From: Sphingopyxis sp. OPL5
Lineage (GTDB): Bacteria; Pseudomonadota; Alphaproteobacteria; Sphingomonadales; Sphingomonadaceae
Direction of reading: 5' to 3'
DNA length: 64,000 bases
Assembly (NCBI RefSeq): GCF_003797775.2
Contig: NZ_CP060725.1
Span: 2,598,001-2,662,000 of the forward strand
A model generated the notes under the pieces. That model searched no databases. It worked only from the letters and a program-made list of their open reading frames with translations, and was not told where the DNA came from. The position numbers and the translations under genes were made by a program. Of the stretch, positions 58,984 to 64,000 are shown one piece after another (within the stretch, counting starts at the first letter, position 1; each line of letters opens with the position of its first letter).

Positions 58984-61900
58984 ATGCGTCTCAGCCATTT
59001 CTTCATCCGCCGCCCGATCTTCGCGGGCGTGATCGCGATCATCATCACGATCGTTGGCGCCTTCGCCTATTTCGGGCTGCCGGTGTCGCAATTCCCCGCG
59101 GTCGTGCCGCCGACGGTGACGGTCAGCGCCAATTATCCGGGCGCCTCGGCCGAGACCGTCGCCGACACCGTCGCGGCGCCGATCGAGCAACAGATCAACG
59201 GCGTCGACAACATGCTCTATCAATCGTCGCAATCGACCGGCGACGGCCGCCTGACGATCACCGTCACCTTCAAGCTCGGCACCGACCTCGACACCGCGCA
59301 GGTGCTCGTCCAGAACCGCGTCGGGCTCGCCGATCCCAGCCTGCCTGAGGAAGTGCGGCGACAGGGCGTCGTCGTGCGCAAGACCTCGCCTTCGTGGTTG
59401 ATGGCGGTCAACGTCCTCTCGCCCGACGGTTCGCTCGACCGCAGCTATGTCTCCAACTATGCGCTGACCCAGCTCAAGGACCGGCTGACCCGCGTCGACG
59501 GCATCGGCGACGTCCAGGTCTTCGGCGCGCGCGACTATGCGATGCGCGTGTGGATCGACCCCGGCCGCGCCGCTGCGCTGAACCTCACCGCAGGCGACAT
59601 CGTCACGGCGCTGCGCGAACAGAATGTCCAGGTCGCCGCCGGCACCGTCGGCCAGCCGCCCTTCGACACCGGCGCCGCGCACCAGCTCAGTGTCGAGACG
59701 CAGGGCCGTTTCAAGACCGCCGGCGAATTCGCGAACATCATCGTCCGCACCGCGCCCGACGGCGCGATCACGCGGCTCAGCGACGTCGCGCGCGTCGAAC
59801 TGGGGGCCGAGGATTATGGCGTCAACGCCTATCTGTCGGGCCAGGATTCGATCATCATGGGCGTCACCCAGCGCCCGGGCACCAACGCGCTCGCCGCCGC
59901 CGAGGGCGTGAAGGCGCAGCTCGCCGCCGCCGCGAAAAGCTTCCCCAAGGGGCTCGAATATAAGATTATCTGGAACCCGACCGAGTTCATCAGCGAATCG
60001 ATGCACGCGGTGCAAAAGACGCTGCTCGAGGCGATGATCCTCGTCGTCCTCGTCATCCTGATCTTCCTGCAGAGCTGGCGCGCGGCGATCATCCCGGTCA
60101 TCGCCATCCCCGTGTCGCTGATCGGCACCTTCGCGGTGCTCGCCGCGCTCGGTTATTCGCTCAACACGCTGTCGATGTTCGGGCTGGTGCTCGCGATCGG
60201 CATCGTCGTCGACGACGCGATCGTCGTCGTCGAGAATGTCGAGCGCAATATGGAGCATGGCCTGTCCCCACGCGAAGCCGCGCACACCTCGATGGACGAG
60301 GTGTCGGGCGCGCTCGTCGCGATCGTGCTCGTGCTCTGCGCGGTGTTCGTGCCGACGACCTTCCTCACCGGCATCACCGGCGAATTCTATCGCCAGTTCG
60401 CGGTGACGATCGCCACCGCCACCGTCATCTCGCTGATCCTGTCGCTCACCCTGTCGCCCGCGCTCGCGGCGATGCTGCTCCGCCCGCGCGCGACTGAAGC
60501 CCCCGCCTCGGGCTGGCGGCGCTACGCCTGGCTTGCGGGCGACAAGTTCAACCGCAGCTTCGACCGGCTCAGCGACTGGTACGCGACGACCGCGCGCCGC
60601 ATTGTGGCTGCCCCGCGCAAGGCTTTCATCACCTATGGCGGGCTGATCGCCGCGACCGCCGCGATCTTCTGGGCCACGCCTGCCGGCTTCGTCCCCGCGC
60701 AGGACCAGGGCTATGCGCTCGCCGCGATCCAGCTCCCGCCGGGCAGCTCGATCCAGCAGACCGACGCCGTGCTCAAGAAGGTGGTGAAGAAACTGCTCGA
60801 GGTACCCGGCACCGAGGCGGCTGTGATGTTCGCGGGCTTCGACGGCGCCTCGGGCACCCAGGCGTCGAACGCCGGCGCCGCCTATGTCACCTTCAAGCCC
60901 TTTTCGGAGCGTGCCGGCACCGACCGCACCGAGGCGAATATCGAGAATGACATGCGCGCCGCGCTCGCCGACGTGAACGACGCCTTCGTCTTCGTCATCC
61001 CGCCGCCCGTCATCCAGGGCATCGGCAATGGCGGCGGCTACCGCATGATCGTGCAGGACCGCAGCGACGCCGGCTATCAGGCGCTCGAACAGGCGGGCGG
61101 CCAGCTGATCGGCGAAGCGCATAAGCAAGGCGAACTCGCCAACGTCTTCACCCTCTACAACACCGCGACACCGCGCGTGTACGCCGATATCGACCGCGCC
61201 AAGTCCGACATGCTCGGGGTGCCGCCGGCGCGGGTGTTCGAGGCGCTGCAGGTCTATCTCGGTTCGGCGTACGTCAACGACTTCAACCTGCTCGGGCGCA
61301 CCTTCCGCGTCACCGCGCAGGCCGAGGCGGCGGCGCGCGACGATCCGTCGGACATCGCGCAGCTCAAGACGCGCTCGAACAGCGGTCAGATGGTGCCGCT
61401 CGGCGCGGTCGCGACCTTCAGCGACCGGAACGGCCCCTATCGCGTCACCCGCTACAACCTCTTCCCCGCGGTCGAGGTCGACGGCGAGACCGCAGCCGGT
61501 TACTCGACCGGCCAGGCGATTTCGGTGATGGAAAAGGTCGCCGAGAAATTGCCCGCGGGCTTCTCGGCCGAATGGACCGATCTGGCGTTCCAGCAAAAGG
61601 CGGCGGGCAATGTCGCGGCGCTGATCTTCGCGCTGTCGGTGGTGTTCGTCTTCCTCGTGCTCGCCGCGCAGTTCGAAAGCCTGACCCTGCCACTGGCGAT
61701 CATCCTGATCGTGCCGATGACCCTGCTCGCCGCGATGGCGGGGGTGAACCTGCGCGGTCTCGACAACAATATCCTGACCCAGATCGGACTCATCGTGCTG
61801 ATCGCGCTCGCGGCGAAAAATGCGATCCTGATCGTCGAATTCGCCAAACAGGCCGAGGAACGCGGGGCGAGCATCGTCGAGGCGGCGGTCGCGGCGGCGC

Positions 61901-62160
61901 GCGCGCGCCTCCGCCCGATCCTGATGACCAGCTTCGCCTTCATCCTCGGCGTGGCGCCGCTCGTCTGGGCTTCGGGTCCCGGCTACGAGCTGCGCCAGGC
62001 GCTCGGCACTGCGGTCTTCTATGGGATGATCGGGGTCACCTTCTTCGGGCTGATCTACACGCCCGCCTTCTATGTCGTCTGCCGCACGCTCGGCGACCGC
62101 CTCGCCGCCCGCCGGGGCCGCGGCGGCCAGTCCGATCCCGTGCTCCAGACCGCCGAATAA
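58984..62160 (+). CDS. RND multidrug efflux permease (HAE1 family)
   Basis: A 1058-residue, 12-helix inner-membrane pump. It starts MRLSHFFIRRPIFAGVIAII; the proton-relay region GLVLAIGIVVDDAIVVVENV contains the paired Asp residues, and LKDRLTRVDGIGDVQVFGA and the second-half AAKNAILIVEFAKQAEE are typical of HAE1. ATG 58984 follows GAGGAGG; the frame upstream is not conserved-looking. With adaptor and outer-membrane factor it forms a tripartite drug/solvent exporter under TetR control. Confidence 0.96.
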   Translation: MRLSHFFIRRPIFAGVIAIIITIVGAFAYFGLPVSQFPAVVPPTVTVSANYPGASAETVADTVAAPIEQQINGVDNMLYQSSQSTGDGRLTITVTFKLGTDLDTAQVLVQNRVGLADPSLPEEVRRQGVVVRKTSPSWLMAVNVLSPDGSLDRSYVSNYALTQLKDRLTRVDGIGDVQVFGARDYAMRVWIDPGRAAALNLTAGDIVTALREQNVQVAAGTVGQPPFDTGAAHQLSVETQGRFKTAGEFANIIVRTAPDGAITRLSDVARVELGAEDYGVNAYLSGQDSIIMGVTQRPGTNALAAAEGVKAQLAAAAKSFPKGLEYKIIWNPTEFISESMHAVQKTLLEAMILVVLVILIFLQSWRAAIIPVIAIPVSLIGTFAVLAALGYSLNTLSMFGLVLAIGIVVDDAIVVVENVERNMEHGLSPREAAHTSMDEVSGALVAIVLVLCAVFVPTTFLTGITGEFYRQFAVTIATATVISLILSLTLSPALAAMLLRPRATEAPASGWRRYAWLAGDKFNRSFDRLSDWYATTARRIVAAPRKAFITYGGLIAATAAIFWATPAGFVPAQDQGYALAAIQLPPGSSIQQTDAVLKKVVKKLLEVPGTEAAVMFAGFDGASGTQASNAGAAYVTFKPFSERAGTDRTEANIENDMRAALADVNDAFVFVIPPPVIQGIGNGGGYRMIVQDRSDAGYQALEQAGGQLIGEAHKQGELANVFTLYNTATPRVYADIDRAKSDMLGVPPARVFEALQVYLGSAYVNDFNLLGRTFRVTAQAEAAARDDPSDIAQLKTRSNSGQMVPLGAVATFSDRNGPYRVTRYNLFPAVEVDGETAAGYSTGQAISVMEKVAEKLPAGFSAEWTDLAFQQKAAGNVAALIFALSVVFVFLVLAAQFESLTLPLAIILIVPMTLLAAMAGVNLRGLDNNILTQIGLIVLIALAAKNAILIVEFAKQAEERGASIVEAAVAAARARLRPILMTSFAFILGVAPLVWASGPGYELRQALGTAVFYGMIGVTFFGLIYTPAFYVVCRTLGDRLAARRGRGGQSDPVLQTAE

Positions 62161-62171
62161 GGAGAAAGCCC

Positions 62172-63575
62172 ATGCGCACCCTTTTGCTCTCCACCCTCTC
62201 CGCGCTGACCCTTGCAGCCTGCGCGGTCGGGCCGGACTTCGCCACGCCCCCGTCCCCCGTGACGGCGTCCGGCCCCTTCCTCTCGACGAAAGTCGGCGTC
62301 ACCAGCACCGCCCCCGCCGACGCCGACTGGTGGCGGCTCTACAACGACCCGGTGCTTGACACCCTCGTCGCCGACGCGCTCGCCGCCAACACCGACGTCC
62401 GCGTCGCGGTGGCGCGCATCGCCAAGGCGCGCGCCAGCCTGCGCGAAGTCCACGGCGACCGCCTGCCGAGCACCAACCTCGGCGCCGGCGCCACCTATGG
62501 CCGCGCCAGCGCCGGCCAGGTCCCGGCGGGCGCCGACCGCGAGGGCTGGCAGGTCGATGCCGGCCTCACCGTCGGTTATGAGGTCGACCTCTTCGGCCGC
62601 GTCAGCCGCGGGGTCGAGGCCGCACGCGGCGACGTCGCCGCCGCCGAGGCCGATGCCGACGCGGTGCGCGTCACCGTCGTCGCCGAAACCGCGCGCGCCT
62701 ATGCCGATGCGGCCTCCTCCGCCGAACGCCTCGGGGTCGCCGAGCGGATCGTCGCCTTGCTCGACCAGTCGGTAAAGCTCACCGCGCGCCGCGCCGAGGT
62801 CGGCCTCACGACCCGCCTCGACACCGCGCGCGTCGCCGCCTTGCGCGACCAGCGCCGAGCCGACATCTCCGCGATCGCCGCCGAGCGCGACGCCGCCTTG
62901 TTCCGCCTCGCTACCCTCACCGGCCGCACCCCCGCCGACCTGCCGCCGATCGCCGCCGCGCGCACCACGACGCTCCGCCTCGACCAGCCGATCCCGGTCG
63001 GCGACGGCGCCGCGCTGCTCGCGCGCCGCCCCGATGTGGCCGCCGCCGAACGCCGCCTCGCCGCCGCCACCGCGCGGATCGGGGTCGCGACCGCCGATCT
63101 GTATCCGAAGGTCACCCTCGGCGGTTCGATCGGCCAGACCAGCGGCGGCCTCGGCGATCTGTTCGGCGGCGGCCCGCTGCGTTGGCTGCTCGGGCCGTTG
63201 ATCAACTGGAGCTTCGGCAACCAGGAAGCGATCCGCGGCCGCATCGCGGGAGCCGAGGCTGATACCCAGGCCTCGCTCGCCACCTTCGACGGCACCGTCC
63301 TGCGCGCGCTCGAGGAAACCGAGACCGCGCTGTCGGGTTACGCGCATATGCTCGACCGCCGCACCGCGCTGCAATCGGCGCGCGACGAGGCCGGGATCGC
63401 GGTCAAGATCACCCGCGCCCAGCAACGCGAAGGCGCGATCGACGGGCTCGAAGCGCTCGACGCCGAACGCACCTTCGCCGAGGCCGAAGGCGCGCTGGCG
63501 CTGGCGGATGCAAGGATCGCCGACGCCCAGGTCGATCTGTTCCGCGCGCTCGGCGGGCGGTGGACGAAAGGCTGA
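62172..63575 (+). CDS. NodT-family outer-membrane efflux lipoprotein
   Basis: The 467-residue precursor has a lipobox LAAC (C17), so it is lipid-anchored. The OMF repeats show in ADWWRLYNDPVLDTLVADALAANTDVRVA and the second half PDVAAAERRLAAATARIGVATADLYPKVTL. ATG 62172 has GGAGAAA upstream, 11 nt after the permease stop. It forms the trimeric outer-membrane channel for the pump. Last gene of the operon. Confidence 0.95.
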   Translation: MRTLLLSTLSALTLAACAVGPDFATPPSPVTASGPFLSTKVGVTSTAPADADWWRLYNDPVLDTLVADALAANTDVRVAVARIAKARASLREVHGDRLPSTNLGAGATYGRASAGQVPAGADREGWQVDAGLTVGYEVDLFGRVSRGVEAARGDVAAAEADADAVRVTVVAETARAYADAASSAERLGVAERIVALLDQSVKLTARRAEVGLTTRLDTARVAALRDQRRADISAIAAERDAALFRLATLTGRTPADLPPIAAARTTTLRLDQPIPVGDGAALLARRPDVAAAERRLAAATARIGVATADLYPKVTLGGSIGQTSGGLGDLFGGGPLRWLLGPLINWSFGNQEAIRGRIAGAEADTQASLATFDGTVLRALEETETALSGYAHMLDRRTALQSARDEAGIAVKITRAQQREGAIDGLEALDAERTFAEAEGALALADARIADAQVDLFRALGGRWTKG

Positions 63576-63593
63576 CCTAACGCCCAAAAACGC

Positions 63594-63689
63594 CGTCATT
63601 GCGACCCCGGCGAAAGCCGGGGGAGGCAATCCAGAGCGGTTTACGCCTACACTGGATTGCTTCGTCGCCTCCGGCTCCTCGCAATGACG
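63594..63689. repeat. Palindromic repeat of about 96 bp after the efflux operon
   Basis: Outer arms CGTCATTGCGA (63594-63604) and TCGCAATGACG (63679-63689) are perfect inverted copies; inner arms GCAATCCA (63627-63634) and TGGATTGC (63653-63660) also pair. A TTTTTC run follows at 63695-63700, so it could double as terminator. A common class of dispersed alphaproteobacterial intergenic repeat. Confidence 0.8.
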
Positions 63690-63745
63690 AGCAATTTTTC
63701 TCCAATCCCTGCATCCACGGCGCACCCTCGTGCCGTCTACCAGTT

Positions 63746-63880
63746 GACCGGCCCCAACAGCCGGTCCTTGCGGCGACCGCGACGCGGTTCGCGGCCGGCC
63801 TTCCGCTCTCCCCGGGGCGGTCCGGCTCAGCGGCCTTGCTCGCGGTCGCCGCCTGTGGTTTCACCATGCCTTCGGGCATG
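63746..63880 (+). ncRNA. Strongly structured mRNA leader (possible cis-regulatory RNA)
   Basis: Three nested or adjacent helices: GACCGG/CCGGTC (63746-63751, 63761-63766); a perfect 13-bp closing stem GCGGCGACCGCGA (63770-63782) with TCGCGGTCGCCGC (63840-63852) around a GC-rich multi-branched interior; and a TTCG-capped hairpin CATGCC-TTCG-GGCATG (63865-63880) that ends 2 nt before the GGGAG ribosome site of the next gene. The layout resembles a riboswitch or thermometer. No known class confidently recognised. Confidence 0.45.
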
Positions 63881-63894
63881 CAGGGAGAAAGACG

Positions 63895-64000
63895 ATGTTC
63901 CATCTTTTGGCCGCGACCCAGGCCGCTGCTGTCGCAGCCCCGCCGGCCGTTCCGCCCGCCGCCGTCGCCGCACCCGTCGCGATGCCCGCGCAATCGATCA
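63895..64000 (+). CDS. Truncated gene at right edge, product unknown
   Basis: ATG 63895 (MFHLLAATQAAAVAAPP...) follows GGGAGAAA at 63883-63890. Thirty-five codons are visible, Ala/Pro/Val-rich with no motif; the rest lies outside the window. It is controlled by the structured leader immediately upstream if that leader is real. Confidence 0.55.
   Translation, partial: MFHLLAATQAAAVAAPPAVPPAAVAAPVAMPAQSI

Noticed and set aside
57817..61596. Very long open minus-strand frame (over 1200 codons) across the RND genes
   Set aside because: It is antisense to the clearly coding adaptor and pump genes. Its Asp/Arg/Gly-rich composition is what high-GC third positions produce, and it has no motif or RBS.

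Overview
The window looks like chromosomal DNA of a sphingomonad-type alphaproteobacterium (Sphingopyxis/Novosphingobium-like). The reasons are the high GC content, dense same-strand gene strings with ATGA/GTGA overlaps, a TonB receptor beside P450, Rieske and SDR catabolic genes, and dispersed palindromic intergenic repeats of a kind common in that group. This assignment is by style only; no rRNA or tRNA gene was found.

Region 1 (1-18.5 kb) is an amide/peptide-processing and sulfur locus. It holds a RidA-like protein and a dicarboxylate-type symporter, two exported amidohydrolases, an M20 peptidase divergent from an IclR regulator, then a PanE-like reductase, an SDR, a polysaccharide-deacetylase-fold hydrolase, an MHS-type MFS transporter, an exported M14 metallopeptidase and a creatininase-family amidohydrolase. 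A sulfide/persulfide module follows: MBL dioxygenase-like protein, a DUF442-SQR fusion and a TauE exporter, then an Nramp-like transporter.

Region 2 (19.9-22.3 kb) is a small integrative remnant of lower GC, with an AlpA-type regulator convergent with a tyrosine integrase.

Region 3 (22.3-51 kb) is a large catabolic locus for an unidentified hydrophobic, probably (poly)cyclic compound. It has an MFS transporter, a thiolase-like/DUF35 pair resembling retro-aldolases, an Fe-S old-yellow-enzyme reductase, two MDR reductases, a P450 and ferredoxin, five SDRs, a TonB receptor, an acyl-CoA ligase, a tandem-hotdog hydratase, a dissected 2-oxoacid dehydrogenase (E1 alpha, E1 beta, a lone lipoyl protein and a lone E2 core), a kinase-like protein, a complete Rieske oxygenase and a TetR regulator. 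Its most striking element is a divergent pair of Rieske-oxygenase-like genes with complementary losses. One (36528-37880) keeps the mononuclear-iron site but has lost three of four Rieske ligands. The other (38048-38911) keeps a perfect Rieske motif but has a truncated catalytic half. They may form one split, heteromeric oxygenase. A shared AT-rich 20-bp element precedes at least seven transcription units here and is a candidate operator for the TetR protein.

Region 4 (51.3-64 kb) has an enoyl-CoA hydratase remnant, a leucine-dehydrogenase-type gene with a hidden ACT-domain gene and a divergent Lrp regulator, a TauD dioxygenase coupled to an FAD protein, and a TetR-controlled RND efflux operon (small unknown protein, adaptor, pump, outer-membrane factor) with TACCG-NN-CGGTA operators. 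At the right edge a strongly structured leader precedes a truncated gene.
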